Shown one piece after another: positions 1-9,934 of a stretch of 64,000 nt of DNA. Source of the DNA: Flavobacteriales bacterium (GTDB taxonomy: Bacteria; Bacteroidota; Bacteroidia; UBA10329); the NCBI GenBank assembly GCA_020635495.1, contig JACJZQ010000016.1:28673-92672 (forward strand). The letters run 5' to 3'. The translations under genes were made by a program, and so were the position numbers. The notes under the pieces are model-generated. The model was not told where the DNA came from. It saw only the letters and a list, made by a program, of their open reading frames with translations, and searched no databases. Every line of letters starts with the position of its first letter. Position 1 is the first letter of the stretch.

Positions 1-317
1 GGGGCAGCTTCTTGCTTAACCGGAGCTGGCTCTGGGGCCTTTTCTGCTTTCGGAGCTGCACCACCAGCGGGTGCTTTTGCATCCGTATCGATGGTTGCAA
101 TTACGCCACCAACGTTTACAGCATCACCTTCGGCAACTTTCCAAGTAATGGTTCCAGCCTGATCGGCAGGAATGGCCAATGTGGCCTTGTCGGAATCAAC
201 TTCACAGATCTCCTCATCAAGGAAAACGTAATCGCCATCTTCCTTCAGAAGAGTTGCGATTTCTACTTCGGTGATCGATTCTCCAGGACTCGGAACGGTA
301 ATTTCTACAATTGGCAT
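1..317 (-). CDS. sucB: 2-oxoglutarate dehydrogenase E2, dihydrolipoyl succinyltransferase (N-terminal part)
   Basis: This is the first 105 codons of the E2 component of the 2-oxoglutarate dehydrogenase complex; the gene runs off the left edge. The visible part is a biotinyl/lipoyl domain (residues about 1-75). The lipoylated lysine is K44 in the motif VDSDKAT, and an Ala/Pro-rich linker that normally leads to the E1/E3-binding domain follows. The ATG at 317 lies 18 nt after the sucA stop on the same strand, so the two are almost certainly co-transcribed. Lipoyl domains also occur in pyruvate and branched-chain complexes, but the sucA neighbour settles the assignment. Confidence 0.92.
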   Translation of the reverse strand, partial: MPIVEITVPSPGESITEVEIATLLKEDGDYVFLDEEICEVDSDKATLAIPADQAGTITWKVAEGDAVNVGGVIATIDTDAKAPAGGAAPKAEKAPEPAPVKQEAA

Positions 318-335
318 GCCTTTGTTTTTGTATGG

Positions 336-3071
336 TTAGGCGGTTACCGCAATCTCGGCAAACGCTTGTTCTATCAATTTTGCTTGTTCTGCACGATGGC
401 GCTGACCCGAGCCTGTTGCCGGAGCACCAGAAGCTGGTCGGGAAACAATCTCAAGATCGACCTGACGCAACTTACGTAGTAGATGCGACCACGCACCCAT
501 GTTGGATGGCTCTTCTTGAACCCAAACCCAAGATGCGTTGGCGTACTTTTTCTGCAATTCAGCAATCTGCTTTCTCGGTAGCGGATCCAATTGCTCCAAT
601 CGGACAATGGCTACTTCTTCCGCATTCAGTTCTTCTTTCTTTTCTAGAAGATCGTAGTACACTTTTCCGCTACAAAGAAGCACACGCGTTACCTTTTTGG
701 CGTTGGCCGTTGGGTCATCCATCACCTCTTGGAAATGCCCTTTTGCAAGTTCCTTGATGGATGAAACGCAACGCGGATGGCGCAACAGACTCTTTGGAGT
801 GAAGACAACCAGCGGTTTGCGGAATTCGCGCTTCATTTGGCGTCTCAACACGTGGAAGAAGTTGGCTGGTGTAGAGCAATTGACGATCTGCATGTTGTCG
901 TCTGCGCAAAGCTGTAAGAAACGCTCCATTCTTGCGCTACTGTGCTCAGCACCCATTCCTTCGTAGCCGTGTGGTAGAAGCATCACAATTCCATTCATGC
1001 CTTTCCATTTCTCCTCTGCGGAAGAGATGAATTGGTCGATGATGATCTGCGCGCCATTGTTAAAATCACCGAACTGCGCCTCCCAAATTGGAAGACAATT
1101 CGGGCATCCGAACGCGTAGCCGTAATCGAAACCGAGAACGGCATATTCCGAAAGCAATGAGTTGTAAATGAAGAAATCGCCCTGTCCGTCTCCGAGATGA
1201 TCCAACGGAACATACTCAGCACCTGTATCTTCAAGTTTCAGAACTGCGTGGCGATGAGAGAACGTTCCTCGCTCAACATCCTGACCTGAGATTCGCACTT
1301 CGTGCCCTTCCTTGAGCAATGAACCGTAAGCCAAAAGCTCGGCCATTCCCCAGTCCAGTTTATCGGTCTCAAAGACCATGGTCTCACGGTCTTTCAGAAT
1401 CTTCTGCATTTTGCGGAAAACCTTGATGTCCTTTGGAACGGAGGTAATCACTTTCGCAATATCCTTCAGGGTTTTCTCTGCAACACCCGTCTCCAGCGAA
1501 GTCTCGAAATCTTCCTTCTTGGCAAAACGGTAGCCTTTCCAAGTATCTTCCAAGAACTGCGTTACCGTTGCCTTTTGAATCTCTTTTGCCTCTATCAAAC
1601 GTTCTTGCAGCATATCGCTGAACTCCTGTTCCATAGACTTGACCAGATCGGCTCCCACTAGACCAGAGGAGGTCAGTTTCTTCGCATAGATCGACAATGG
1701 ATTCGGATGCTTCGCGATGATGTCGTAGAGGTTTGGCTGCGTGAAACGAGGCTCATCGCCTTCGTTGTGGCCGTATCTGCGGTAGCACAGCAGATCCACA
1801 AACACATCGCTTTTGAATGTTTGACGGAATTTCATGGCCATGCGCATGGTGTGTGCCACTGCCTCGGCATCGTCTCCATTCACGTGGAAAACCGGAGCGT
1901 GTGTCACCTTGGCCACATCCGTGCAGTATATGCTCGAACGGCCATCGGTGTAGTTGGTGGTAAAACCAACTTGGTTGTTGATGACGATATGAATGGTTCC
2001 ACCTGTTTTGTAGCCGTCCAATCTGGCCATCTGCACCAATTCGTAAACCACACCTTGGCCAGCAATTGCCGCATCGCCATGGATAAGAATTGGACACAAT
2101 TTGCTGTCGTCTCCCTTGAATTTACGGTCGATCTTGGCTCTTGAAATTCCTTCAACCACTGGCCCAACCGCCTCCAAGTGAGATGGGTTCGGGCATAGGT
2201 TCATCTTCACATCCTTGCCATTGTCGCAGGTCATGTAAGATGTGTAACCCATGTGGTATTTCACATCGCCTTCAATGTCAGCGTCTTCGTAGTCTTTACC
2301 TTCAAATTCTGAGAAGATTTCCTTGTAGGTCTTGTTCAGAATGTTGGCCAATACGTTCAATCGGCCACGGTGTGCCATACCGATAACGAACTCCTCAATT
2401 CCTAGAACAGCGCCTTCTTCCACCACCATGTCCAAGGCCGGAATCAGTGATTCTGCTCCTTCCAACGAGAAACGTTTTTGGCCTGTGAACTTCTTACCCA
2501 GGAACTCTTCAAAAAGCACAGCCTGACTCAATTTCTTGAGCACCTGCTTCTTTTCTTCAAGAGAGAAATTAGGCTGATTCTTGTTGCTTTCCAGCAGGTT
2601 CTGCATCCAACCCACAACCTCTGGTCTGCGCATGTACATGTACTCCACGCCAATGCTTTCGCAGTAGGTCTTCTCCAGATGCTCGATGATGTCTTTGAGC
2701 GTTGCTGGACCGATTCCGATCATGGTTCCAGCACGGAAAGTGGTGTTCAGGTCGTCATCGCTTAGCTCAAAATTCTCCTTGGCAAGCGTTGGTGCATATT
2801 TTCTTCGCTCACGAACGGGATTCGTTCGTGTAAAAAGATGTCCGTTCTTGCGGTAACCCTCAATCAGGTTGATCACATCAAACTCCTTCTTCACGTTAGC
2901 CGGAATACCAAAGTTGGCATCATCCTGATCGTAAAGCTGTTCGGCAAAGTCGAAGCCGGCAAAAAACTGCTGCCAGTCTTCGCTTACTGAATTGGGGTCT
3001 GATTTGTAAGATTGATAAAGATGTTCCACCGCGGAAACATCCATGTTTGAGAGGTACGAGAACTTATCCAT
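336..3071 (-). CDS. sucA: 2-oxoglutarate dehydrogenase E1 component
   Basis: Thiamine-diphosphate-dependent E1 subunit that decarboxylates 2-oxoglutarate in the TCA cycle and passes the succinyl group to E2. At 911 residues it has normal full length. Visible family motifs are the N-terminal E2-binding helix (about 5-40, EDWQQFFAGF), GMAHRGRLNVL (231-241), HGDAAIAGQG (331-340), GDDAEAV (399-405) and RRYGHNEGDEP (431-441), the last belonging to the ThDP/Mg region. The ATG at 3071 follows a Bacteroidota-type -7 box (TATTTTTG) 35 nt upstream. sucB follows directly. Nothing in the gene looks damaged. Confidence 0.97.
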   Translation of the reverse strand: MDKFSYLSNMDVSAVEHLYQSYKSDPNSVSEDWQQFFAGFDFAEQLYDQDDANFGIPANVKKEFDVINLIEGYRKNGHLFTRTNPVRERRKYAPTLAKENFELSDDDLNTTFRAGTMIGIGPATLKDIIEHLEKTYCESIGVEYMYMRRPEVVGWMQNLLESNKNQPNFSLEEKKQVLKKLSQAVLFEEFLGKKFTGQKRFSLEGAESLIPALDMVVEEGAVLGIEEFVIGMAHRGRLNVLANILNKTYKEIFSEFEGKDYEDADIEGDVKYHMGYTSYMTCDNGKDVKMNLCPNPSHLEAVGPVVEGISRAKIDRKFKGDDSKLCPILIHGDAAIAGQGVVYELVQMARLDGYKTGGTIHIVINNQVGFTTNYTDGRSSIYCTDVAKVTHAPVFHVNGDDAEAVAHTMRMAMKFRQTFKSDVFVDLLCYRRYGHNEGDEPRFTQPNLYDIIAKHPNPLSIYAKKLTSSGLVGADLVKSMEQEFSDMLQERLIEAKEIQKATVTQFLEDTWKGYRFAKKEDFETSLETGVAEKTLKDIAKVITSVPKDIKVFRKMQKILKDRETMVFETDKLDWGMAELLAYGSLLKEGHEVRISGQDVERGTFSHRHAVLKLEDTGAEYVPLDHLGDGQGDFFIYNSLLSEYAVLGFDYGYAFGCPNCLPIWEAQFGDFNNGAQIIIDQFISSAEEKWKGMNGIVMLLPHGYEGMGAEHSSARMERFLQLCADDNMQIVNCSTPANFFHVLRRQMKREFRKPLVVFTPKSLLRHPRCVSSIKELAKGHFQEVMDDPTANAKKVTRVLLCSGKVYYDLLEKKEELNAEEVAIVRLEQLDPLPRKQIAELQKKYANASWVWVQEEPSNMGAWSHLLRKLRQVDLEIVSRPASGAPATGSGQRHRAEQAKLIEQAFAEIAVTA

Positions 3072-3106
3072 TAGTGGACTTAGGTGTACTTATTGAGTGG
3101 TTTGCG

Positions 3107-3114
3107 CAAAAATA
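3107..3114 (-). promoter_or_regulatory. Putative -7 promoter box of sucAB
   Basis: Read on the minus strand the box is TATTTTTG, matching the Bacteroidota consensus TAnnTTTG. It ends 35 nt before the sucA ATG. The 93-nt gap it lies in (3072-3164) shows nothing else recognisable. Confidence 0.5.
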
Positions 3115-3164
3115 CGATTATCAGTTCGGGTTAAGAACAGAATAACTACATGTTAACAACCACT

Positions 3165-3542
3165 TTATGGCAGTTGTTTTCCAGAATAATGCATTCGGAT
3201 CACCACCTTTTGCAGTTCGCGTTTCAAAATGAGGTCGGTGAGTTCTTGAATGGCGTCAATGCGTTCCTCTTTCCCAAATAGAATTTCTCTCACTTTTCGT
3301 TCGTTAAGGTCGATGCCGTAAATGAGGTTCCAGAATTTTTCGGTCTGATTCTCTAGCATGTACTCGATCACAGGCTTGAGCTGGTCGGTCAATTCTCGAT
3401 AGGCTGTCTCGCCCTCGCCCGAAAATTCAACATCAAAGCCCTGTAGGCGGAAATCCTTGTTGATCTGATTGACAACTTCCTGAAGTAGCCAAACACTTTG
3501 CTCATATCGTTGGTAATCTGACGGAGAGAGCGGCAGATCCAT
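3165..3542 (-). CDS. Conserved hypothetical protein, last gene of the MMPL-rmlA operon
   Basis: A 125-residue soluble protein with no signal peptide or membrane segment. It is rich in charged residues and probably mostly helical, with a paired hydrophobic helix near 65-85 (MLENQTEKFWNLIYGID). I do not recognise the family. The ATG at 3542 directly abuts the stop of the polyprenyl synthase gene, and this gene ends a five-gene string with gaps of zero or overlapping starts. It is therefore very likely translated with the prenyl synthase, but its function cannot be read from the sequence. Confidence 0.8.
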   Translation of the reverse strand: MDLPLSPSDYQRYEQSVWLLQEVVNQINKDFRLQGFDVEFSGEGETAYRELTDQLKPVIEYMLENQTEKFWNLIYGIDLNERKVREILFGKEERIDAIQELTDLILKRELQKVVIRMHYSGKQLP

Positions 3543-4514
3543 CTAAGATTCTCTGTGCATTAAAGACCTGCTGAAGTCCAGAAGGACAGACTTCCACTTT
3601 TCATTGGCGCCTACCTTTTCCAAGGCTGCAATTCCTGTGTTGAAGTAACGCCACATTCTTTCCTCAGCCAGTTCTCTCACGTTCAATTCATCATAAATGG
3701 ACGTGACCCCTTCAACTTTATCGGTACTGGAATTTGAACTGGAGATCCAATCTGCCAAGACCTCCTCCGTTTTGCCAGTTGCCAGTTCTTGCGCCTTCAA
3801 AAGCAAGAAGGTTTTCTTGTTGGCCAAGATGTCTCCACCTTTCTGTTTTCCTACTTTTTTGCTTTCTCCGAATACATCCAGAATATCGTCTTGCAGCTGA
3901 AACGCAATACCGCAATTAAGACCGAAATCGTAAAGCGCTTGAGCCTGATCTTCTGACGCTCCTCCGGTCAACGCCCCGATCTTAAGACTCGCTCCTAACA
4001 GAACGGCCGTTTTGAGTGTTATCATGTGTAGATAATCATCGATCGAGACGTCATTTCGCTGTTCAAAATCCATGTCCAACTGCTGGCCTTCGCATATCTC
4101 CAAAGCCGTTTTGTTGAACAGGTCTAGAATTGGTAGGATTACGTTCTTGTCTGTTTGAAGCAACTCCTGATAGGCCTTGATAAATATGGCATCGCCAGAA
4201 AGGATGGCCACATTGGGATCCCATTGTTCGTAAACCGAGGGTTTTCCGCGTCTTACGGGCGCTTCGTCCATTATATCGTCATGGACCAATGTAAAGTTGT
4301 GGAACAACTCAACTCCAAGCGCTGGATGAATGGCATTGGAAATATCTTCAGAAAACAGCTTGCAACCCAGCAGAACCAGCACAGGTCGCATTCGTTTACC
4401 TCCGTTTTCTAACGTATAGCGTACAGGCTGATAAAGTTTGGCAGGTTGTTCCGGTAGTTGAAGATTGCTCAGAGCCTTTTCAAGCTCCTCTCTCAATGCC
4501 AGAATCTGTTCCAT
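3543..4514 (-). CDS. Polyprenyl (isoprenyl) diphosphate synthase
   Basis: Trans-prenyltransferase that condenses isopentenyl diphosphate with allylic diphosphates to make a C15-C40 prenyl diphosphate. At 323 residues it is of usual length. Both Asp-rich metal sites are present: DDIMD (79-83) followed by RRGKP, and QDDILD (208-213). GGKRMRP (38-44) binds the diphosphate. Chain length cannot be decided from sequence alone; the residue region before the first DDxxD (GVELFHNFTLVH) fits a short to medium chain enzyme. Its ATG overlaps the stop of the epimerase gene by one base (TAATG), which indicates translational coupling. The substrate pool could feed quinones, bactoprenol or a membrane lipid; the operon also holds an RND lipid-type exporter. 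Confidence 0.93.
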   Translation of the reverse strand: MEQILALREELEKALSNLQLPEQPAKLYQPVRYTLENGGKRMRPVLVLLGCKLFSEDISNAIHPALGVELFHNFTLVHDDIMDEAPVRRGKPSVYEQWDPNVAILSGDAIFIKAYQELLQTDKNVILPILDLFNKTALEICEGQQLDMDFEQRNDVSIDDYLHMITLKTAVLLGASLKIGALTGGASEDQAQALYDFGLNCGIAFQLQDDILDVFGESKKVGKQKGGDILANKKTFLLLKAQELATGKTEEVLADWISSSNSSTDKVEGVTSIYDELNVRELAEERMWRYFNTGIAALEKVGANEKWKSVLLDFSRSLMHRES

Positions 4515-5476
4515 TAGATCAAAGAAATGAACTGACCGTGCTGAATTACTTCCTTCAGGCCATCTTCCAAAGTTGTTACTTCTCGGTTGAGCAACGTTTT
4601 CATCTTGCTGGTATCCGGCAATCTTCTGGTCATATCGCCTTCCTCCAATGCCGGCAGATGTATGACCTTAGATTTTGAGCCTGTTACCTTGATGATGATG
4701 TTGGCCAATTCGAGAATCGGTACTTCAATGTTACCTCCAATGTTCACCACATCGTTCACATACATGTCATTGTAAAACGCGGCCACACAGGCATCCACAT
4801 TGTCATTGATGAAGCAGAAAGTCCGTGTTTGAGAGCCGTCTCCATAAATGGTGATGTTCTCGTTCTGAAGTGCCATGGAAAGGAACCTTGAGATAACGAA
4901 TTCCTTGCTCTGCTTTGGTCCGTAAGTGTTGAAGAAACGGAAAATGGTGTACTCCAACCCGAATTCTCTTTCGTACGATTTTAGATAAGCTTCCCCAACA
5001 TTCTTTACAATAGCGTAAGGCAATCTGGAGTTGAGTGGCGTGGTGTGCTCGTTCTGCGGGAACTCCACAGGTTCTCCGTAAACCTCAGACGAACTAGAAT
5101 AATAGACCCGTTTAACTCCCGTGTTCTTGCTCAAGGAAAGAATGTTGTCGATTCCGGTAATGTCTGCCAGAACCATGACCGGGTTCTGGAGCGTACGCTT
5201 AACACCAACCACGGCTGCGTAATGGAACACGTAATCGAACGTGTAGGCATAGAATACGCTTGAAATGTCCTTGTAATTGTTTGCATCGCACTTAATGAAC
5301 CTGAGGTTGTTGTGCTCTGAGGTTGGGACTTTCTTGATGGATCCGGTAAGCAGACTGTCTACAATTACCACGTAATTCTCTGGGTCTTTTGCCAGTTTTT
5401 CTGCAACTGCCGACCCAATGAATCCTGCTCCTCCTGTAACCAGGATCTTGTTCTTGATCTGTGCTGGATATTTCAT
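4514..5476 (-). CDS. NAD-dependent epimerase/dehydratase (sugar-nucleotide SDR)
   Basis: Extended short-chain dehydrogenase of 320 residues acting on a nucleotide sugar. It has the Rossmann motif TGGAGFIGS (14-22), the serine region SSSSEVYGE (127-135) and the catalytic pair YAIVK (154-158). The pattern resembles UDP-glucuronate decarboxylase, UDP-glucose 4-epimerase and dTDP-glucose dehydratase-like members, and the sequence does not discriminate between them. It begins immediately after the rmlA stop, so a dTDP-sugar substrate is possible. However, rmlB, rmlC and rmlD are not seen in the window. Confidence 0.88.
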   Translation of the reverse strand: MKYPAQIKNKILVTGGAGFIGSAVAEKLAKDPENYVVIVDSLLTGSIKKVPTSEHNNLRFIKCDANNYKDISSVFYAYTFDYVFHYAAVVGVKRTLQNPVMVLADITGIDNILSLSKNTGVKRVYYSSSSEVYGEPVEFPQNEHTTPLNSRLPYAIVKNVGEAYLKSYEREFGLEYTIFRFFNTYGPKQSKEFVISRFLSMALQNENITIYGDGSQTRTFCFINDNVDACVAAFYNDMYVNDVVNIGGNIEVPILELANIIIKVTGSKSKVIHLPALEEGDMTRRLPDTSKMKTLLNREVTTLEDGLKEVIQHGQFISLI

Positions 5477-6337
5477 CTATTTCAAGAGTTTCATTAGGTA
5501 ATCACCGTATCCGCTTTTCTGCAATGGTTCAGCAATTTTGCGCAGCTGATCAGCATCAATAAAACCACCTCTGTAGGCAACCTCTTCAATACAACCAATG
5601 GCCAAACCTTGCCTATCTTCAATGGTCTGCACGTACTGACTCGCCTGCATCAGCGAGGCAAACGTACCCGTATCCAGCCAAGCGGTTCCTCGTCCAAGAA
5701 GTCCAACTTTCAGCTTTCCTTTTGAGAGATACTCCTTGTTCACATCCGTTATCTCATACTCACCTCTCGCGCTTGGCTTCAGGTTCTTGGCAATTTCCAC
5801 CACAGAATTATCGTAGAAATACAACCCGGGAACTGCGTAGTTTGATTTTGGATTCGCTGGTTTCTCCTCAATCGTAAGCGCTCTGAAGTCATCATCGAAT
5901 TCAACAACGCCATAGCGTTCTGGATCACTAACGTGGTATGCGAATACCACACCTCCTTCTGGGTCGTTGTTCGAACGAAGCGTGCGTTCCAAACCATGTC
6001 CGTAAAAGATGTTGTCTCCAAGCACAAGAGCAACTTTATCGTCTCCAATAAACTCTTCGCCAATTACAAATGCTTGGGCAAGTCCATTTGGCACTTCCTG
6101 CACTTTGTAGGAGAATTTGCAGCCAATTTGCTCACCGGTTCCCAGCAGTCGCTCAAAGTTTGGAAGGTCTTGCGGTGTTGAGATGATCAAGATCTCGCGG
6201 ATACCGGCCAGCATAAGCACGCTCAGCGGATAGTAGATCATGGGCTTGTTGTAAACAGGCATCAGCTGCTTGCTTACTGCCAACGTAAGAGGATGCAATC
6301 TTGTGCCAGATCCTCCAGCGAGTATTATTCCTTTCAT
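5477..6337 (-). CDS. rmlA: Glucose-1-phosphate thymidylyltransferase
   Basis: Joins glucose-1-phosphate and dTTP to dTDP-glucose, the first step of dTDP-rhamnose and related deoxysugars. At 286 residues it is the standard short RmlA. It has the nucleotide-binding loop [11 protein letters not shown] (8-18), [16 protein letters not shown] (23-38) and LGDNIFYG (106-113), all near-invariant in RmlA. The start overlaps the stop of the upstream MMPL gene by four bases (ATGA). rmlB, rmlC and rmlD are absent here, so other pathway steps must lie elsewhere unless the adjacent epimerase uses dTDP-glucose directly. Confidence 0.95.
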   Translation of the reverse strand: MKGIILAGGSGTRLHPLTLAVSKQLMPVYNKPMIYYPLSVLMLAGIREILIISTPQDLPNFERLLGTGEQIGCKFSYKVQEVPNGLAQAFVIGEEFIGDDKVALVLGDNIFYGHGLERTLRSNNDPEGGVVFAYHVSDPERYGVVEFDDDFRALTIEEKPANPKSNYAVPGLYFYDNSVVEIAKNLKPSARGEYEITDVNKEYLSKGKLKVGLLGRGTAWLDTGTFASLMQASQYVQTIEDRQGLAIGCIEEVAYRGGFIDADQLRKIAEPLQKSGYGDYLMKLLK

Positions 6338-8727
6338 GTGGTTTGGTTTTGAACGCTCAGCTCGGTCTCAGTTTCTTCTTCCGGATATACGGTATCCAGT
6401 CCTGCGTCTTTGAAATACTTGGTGGTTAACGAACGCTCTAAGGTAAGTAATAGAGACGGTAGGAGGATGAGATTTGAGAACATTGCCACTAACAACGTGA
6501 TGCTCACAAGCATGCCCAAAGCCTTGGTTCCTCCAAAGGTTGAAAGATGGAATATCGAGAACCCGAAGAAGAGCACAATGGAGGTGTAAGCCATGCTTAA
6601 TCCAACTTCGTGAAGGGCCAGAATTACACTACGTTTGATGCGCCAATTGTTGACCTCCAATTCCTGCCGGTATTTGGCCAAGAAGTGAATCGTATCATCT
6701 ACCGAGATACCGAATGCAATACTGAAAACAAGAATAGTTGAAGGTTTGATGGTAATGCCCAAGAAACCCATAAGTGCGCCTGTAAGAATCAGCGGAATAA
6801 TGTTCGGGATCAGCGATACGGCTACCATTCTCCAAGAACGGAACATGTATGCCATCAGCAAGGCAATAAGCACCACAGCAATTCCTAAACTGATGAATAG
6901 GTTCTTGACCAGATATTCGGTGCCTCGCAAATAGACAACCGAAGTTCCTGTAATGAGTGTTTGGTACTTATCAGGATTGAAAATGCTATCCAGAACGGGT
7001 CTTATTTCGCCTATCAGCCGTTCGGCCTCATCTGTTCCAACATCTTTCATTTGGAAACTGACCCGTGTTATTTGCTGTGAGCTGTCTATGAAACTTTTCA
7101 GCAGGCTGGATGCATCCTTGTTGCCTTTATCGTTATCTGCGTACGATAGAATGAATCCGCGCTCAGCTCCACTTGGCAATCCGTATTTCGATGGCATTCC
7201 ATTGTAATAGGCCTGCTTCAAAGACTTAACGATCTCTGTCATGCTTACAGCACGGGAAAACTCTGGGTAGGCAGAAATGGCATCCTGGAGTTTGTCAATG
7301 CGCTTTAGCGTAGCAGGAGAAAGTGCCTTGCCCGGTTTTAGGGCGTCTATCTGAATCTCAAAAGGCACTACACCGTTGAACTGCTCTTCGAAAAAAGCAA
7401 GGTCTTTCAGTACATGGTGGTTCTCCGGAAAATCATCAACGATCTTTCCGTCTGAAGTAATGAGTGTAATGCCATAGATACCAACAACAACACAGGTTCC
7501 GAAAAACCAATACACACGGGATCGGTACGAAAGAACGATCTCCACGATCTTGGAAATGAACACCTGCGATTGCTTGCGGTCCAGGTGTTTTACGTGGCGC
7601 GCTTTCGGCTCTTTCAGAAAGCTGAAAATGATAGGAACCAAGAGCAACGACAGCACGAAAATGCACATGATGGAGATGGCCGCCACCACACCGAATTCGC
7701 GCATTACAGAACTCTCCACAACCGTGAATGTGGCAAAACCAGCGGCCGTTGTTGCATTGGTCAGGAGTGTTGCTTTTCCAACTTTCCGTACCACTCGCTG
7801 CAAGCCTTTGATCTTGTTGCCATGAGACCGGTATTCTGTGTGGTATTTGTTAAGCAAGAAGATACAGTTGGCCACACCGATAACGATGATCAGCGGAGGA
7901 ACGAGCCCAGTAAGAATCGATAGTTGGAATCCCATTACGGCCACAAAACCAATAGACCACAACGAGCCTATTGCGACAACCAACATGGCCACCATAACCA
8001 CCTTGAACGAGCGGAAGAAAATGAACATGATAACCGCGGTAACCAACAGCGCATACAGAATGAATAGGAACATTTCTGCCTTTACTACTTTGGCCAATAG
8101 ACTTCGGATGTATGGCATGCCCGAATACCGCAAATTAACCCCAAGACGGTCCTCGTATTTATCGCCAACGGCAACTATCTGGTCTGTCAAAGCCACCCGC
8201 TTCTTGCTGTCCAGCACTGTGGCGTTCATGGTAATGGCCATCACAGAAATGTGAGATTCCTCATCCCACATCACATTATCGTAGAACTTCAAATTGACAA
8301 TCTGCGCTTTTATGGAGTCAAGCTGTGCCTGTGTCTCCACCGGACCATCATGAATTAAGCTGAAATCGAACTTTTTGAGGCTGTCGTTACGCACAAGGTT
8401 GTAGCACCTAGCTGCGGAAACCACCTCTTCAATCCCTTCCAGTTCGCTTACCTCTTTGCCCAACTCATACCAAGCGTTGTAGACATCTTTTTTAAAGAAA
8501 TCTTCTTGCTCAATTCCTATTACAAGCACATCTCCATCCTCTCCAAAACGCTGTTTGAAGTCCTTGTAATTGATAAGCGTGCTATCTGTGCTTGGCAGGA
8601 GGGCAGCGAAATCGTAGCGGATCTTGACCTGCGTGGCCATGAAACCCTGTACCAGCGTTATGAGTCCGATGACCACCAGAATGGCCACTCGGTTTCTAAG
8701 TATGATGCCAGCTATCTTCTGCCACAT
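6334..8727 (-). CDS. RND/MMPL-family transporter (HAE3 type)
   Basis: A 797-residue inner-membrane exporter of the RND superfamily without need of a periplasmic adaptor. The layout is typical: TM1 near residues 10-30, a periplasmic loop to about 210, a cluster of five TM segments, then the same pattern again from about 400 (TM7) to the C-terminal TM cluster at 600-760. The second half has the charged TM4-like motif [14 protein letters not shown]3 members move hydrophobic or lipid cargo (for example hopanoids). It is the first gene of a coupled operon with rmlA, an epimerase and a prenyl synthase, so an isoprenoid or glycolipid cargo is a reasonable but unproven guess. A -7 box lies 48 nt before the ATG. 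Confidence 0.9.
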   Translation of the reverse strand: MWQKIAGIILRNRVAILVVIGLITLVQGFMATQVKIRYDFAALLPSTDSTLINYKDFKQRFGEDGDVLVIGIEQEDFFKKDVYNAWYELGKEVSELEGIEEVVSAARCYNLVRNDSLKKFDFSLIHDGPVETQAQLDSIKAQIVNLKFYDNVMWDEESHISVMAITMNATVLDSKKRVALTDQIVAVGDKYEDRLGVNLRYSGMPYIRSLLAKVVKAEMFLFILYALLVTAVIMFIFFRSFKVVMVAMLVVAIGSLWSIGFVAVMGFQLSILTGLVPPLIIVIGVANCIFLLNKYHTEYRSHGNKIKGLQRVVRKVGKATLLTNATTAAGFATFTVVESSVMREFGVVAAISIMCIFVLSLLLVPIIFSFLKEPKARHVKHLDRKQSQVFISKIVEIVLSYRSRVYWFFGTCVVVGIYGITLITSDGKIVDDFPENHHVLKDLAFFEEQFNGVVPFEIQIDALKPGKALSPATLKRIDKLQDAISAYPEFSRAVSMTEIVKSLKQAYYNGMPSKYGLPSGAERGFILSYADNDKGNKDASSLLKSFIDSSQQITRVSFQMKDVGTDEAERLIGEIRPVLDSIFNPDKYQTLITGTSVVYLRGTEYLVKNLFISLGIAVVLIALLMAYMFRSWRMVAVSLIPNIIPLILTGALMGFLGITIKPSTILVFSIAFGISVDDTIHFLAKYRQELEVNNWRIKRSVILALHEVGLSMAYTSIVLFFGFSIFHLSTFGGTKALGMLVSITLLVAMFSNLILLPSLLLTLERSLTTKYFKDAGLDTVYPEEETETELSVQNQTT

Positions 8728-8775
8728 GGTTGCTGCTGATAATCAGCCGTTTGGCCCTTTCGCTTTTTGGGGCTG

Positions 8776-8783
8776 CGAAGCTA
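8776..8783 (-). promoter_or_regulatory. Putative -7 box of the MMPL-rmlA operon
   Basis: On the minus strand the box reads TAGCTTCG, the same variant used elsewhere in the window. It is the only match in the 157-nt gap shared with the divergent desaturase gene that points towards the MMPL gene. Confidence 0.45.
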
Positions 8784-8870
8784 AGAAAATCACGTAGCCT
8801 ATCCAATGCAATCATGTCCTTATCAAGACCTATCTGAGTACGGTAATTAGAGATGCCTTTGGCATTTGAC

Positions 8871-8878
8871 TACCTTCG
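8871..8878 (+). promoter_or_regulatory. Putative -7 box of the desaturase gene
   Basis: TACCTTCG ends only 6 nt before the ATG at 8885, so the transcript probably starts at or next to the start codon (leaderless or nearly so). Confidence 0.45.
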
Positions 8879-8884
8879 CAGCCA

Positions 8885-9934
8885 ATGCGGCATGTTTCTG
8901 AAATAGCCTTTACCGACCCGGTTTTCAAAGACCATTCAGGTTCGGGTTTCACCCAGTTTATGATGCGCTACATCCGCGATGAGCGCGATATCGTTTTCAT
9001 TCATCTCATTCTGAAAATCGTTCTCGTAATTGTTCCGATTGCAGTTTATCTGTACCTGCCAGGCCGGTTCAATTGGTGGGTAGTTGTGGGGTATTTGGCT
9101 ATCAACTGGGCATTTTTCACACCGCCATACATTCTCATGCTGCATTGCACCAGCCACAGACCGCTGTTTCAACGCAAGTACGACTGGATGAACAAGATCA
9201 TTCCGTGGTTCTTGGGACCGTTCTTCGGAGAAACGCCCGAAACCTATTTCGGTCACCACATGGGAATGCATCATCCAGAGAACAACCTGCGCGAAGACCT
9301 CAGCAGCACCATCGAATATCAGCGCGACAGTTTTGGCGATTTCATGAAGTATTTCCTACGGTTTTTCACCTTGGGAATGATCGATCTGACCAACTACTTC
9401 ACGCGGAAAAAGCGTTTCAAACTGCGCAGGCACACGGTTCTGGGCGAATTGAGTTGGTACGCGTTTGTGATTGCCATGAGTTTTGTAAACTGGCAAGCAA
9501 CACTGGCAGTTTTCATCATTCCGTTCGTGTTTACACGATTTATGATGATGGCGGGAAACTGGGGGCAACACGCCTTTGTAGATGCTGATGCGCCAGGAAA
9601 CTGCTATCGCAACAGCATCACCTGCATTGAGGTGGCCTACAACAAGAAGTGCTTCAACGATGGTTATCACATCATCCATCACATTAAACCGAGCATGCAC
9701 TACACCGACATGGCGCAGGAATTCCGAGACAACTTGGACGCTTACGCCAAGGAAAAAGCGATTGTGTTCGAAGGCATCGATTTCTTCATGGTGTGGTTCT
9801 TCCTGATGACGGGCAATTACAAGGCGCTAGCCAAGAAGTTCGTCCGGTTGGATGATTCGCTGAAAACCGATGAAGAGGTGATTGCGTTCCTTAAAACCAG
9901 AACGAAGAGGTTGCCTGAGGAGAAGTTGATCTAA
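8885..9934 (+). CDS. Membrane fatty acid desaturase family protein
   Basis: A 349-residue integral membrane di-iron protein. Histidine boxes are HCTSH (87-91), HHMGMHH (124-130) and the late YHIIHH (261-266), and WGQHA (226-230) adds another likely ligand. Hydrophobic segments around 40-60, 65-85, 190-222 give the usual membrane framework. The family includes acyl-lipid desaturases, carotenoid hydroxylases and related oxygenases, and I cannot tell the substrate. The ATG is preceded by a -7 box at 6 nt and no ribosome-binding site. The stop overlaps the stop of the converging GNAT gene by three bases. Confidence 0.88.
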   Translation: MRHVSEIAFTDPVFKDHSGSGFTQFMMRYIRDERDIVFIHLILKIVLVIVPIAVYLYLPGRFNWWVVVGYLAINWAFFTPPYILMLHCTSHRPLFQRKYDWMNKIIPWFLGPFFGETPETYFGHHMGMHHPENNLREDLSSTIEYQRDSFGDFMKYFLRFFTLGMIDLTNYFTRKKRFKLRRHTVLGELSWYAFVIAMSFVNWQATLAVFIIPFVFTRFMMMAGNWGQHAFVDADAPGNCYRNSITCIEVAYNKKCFNDGYHIIHHIKPSMHYTDMAQEFRDNLDAYAKEKAIVFEGIDFFMVWFFLMTGNYKALAKKFVRLDDSLKTDEEVIAFLKTRTKRLPEEKLI

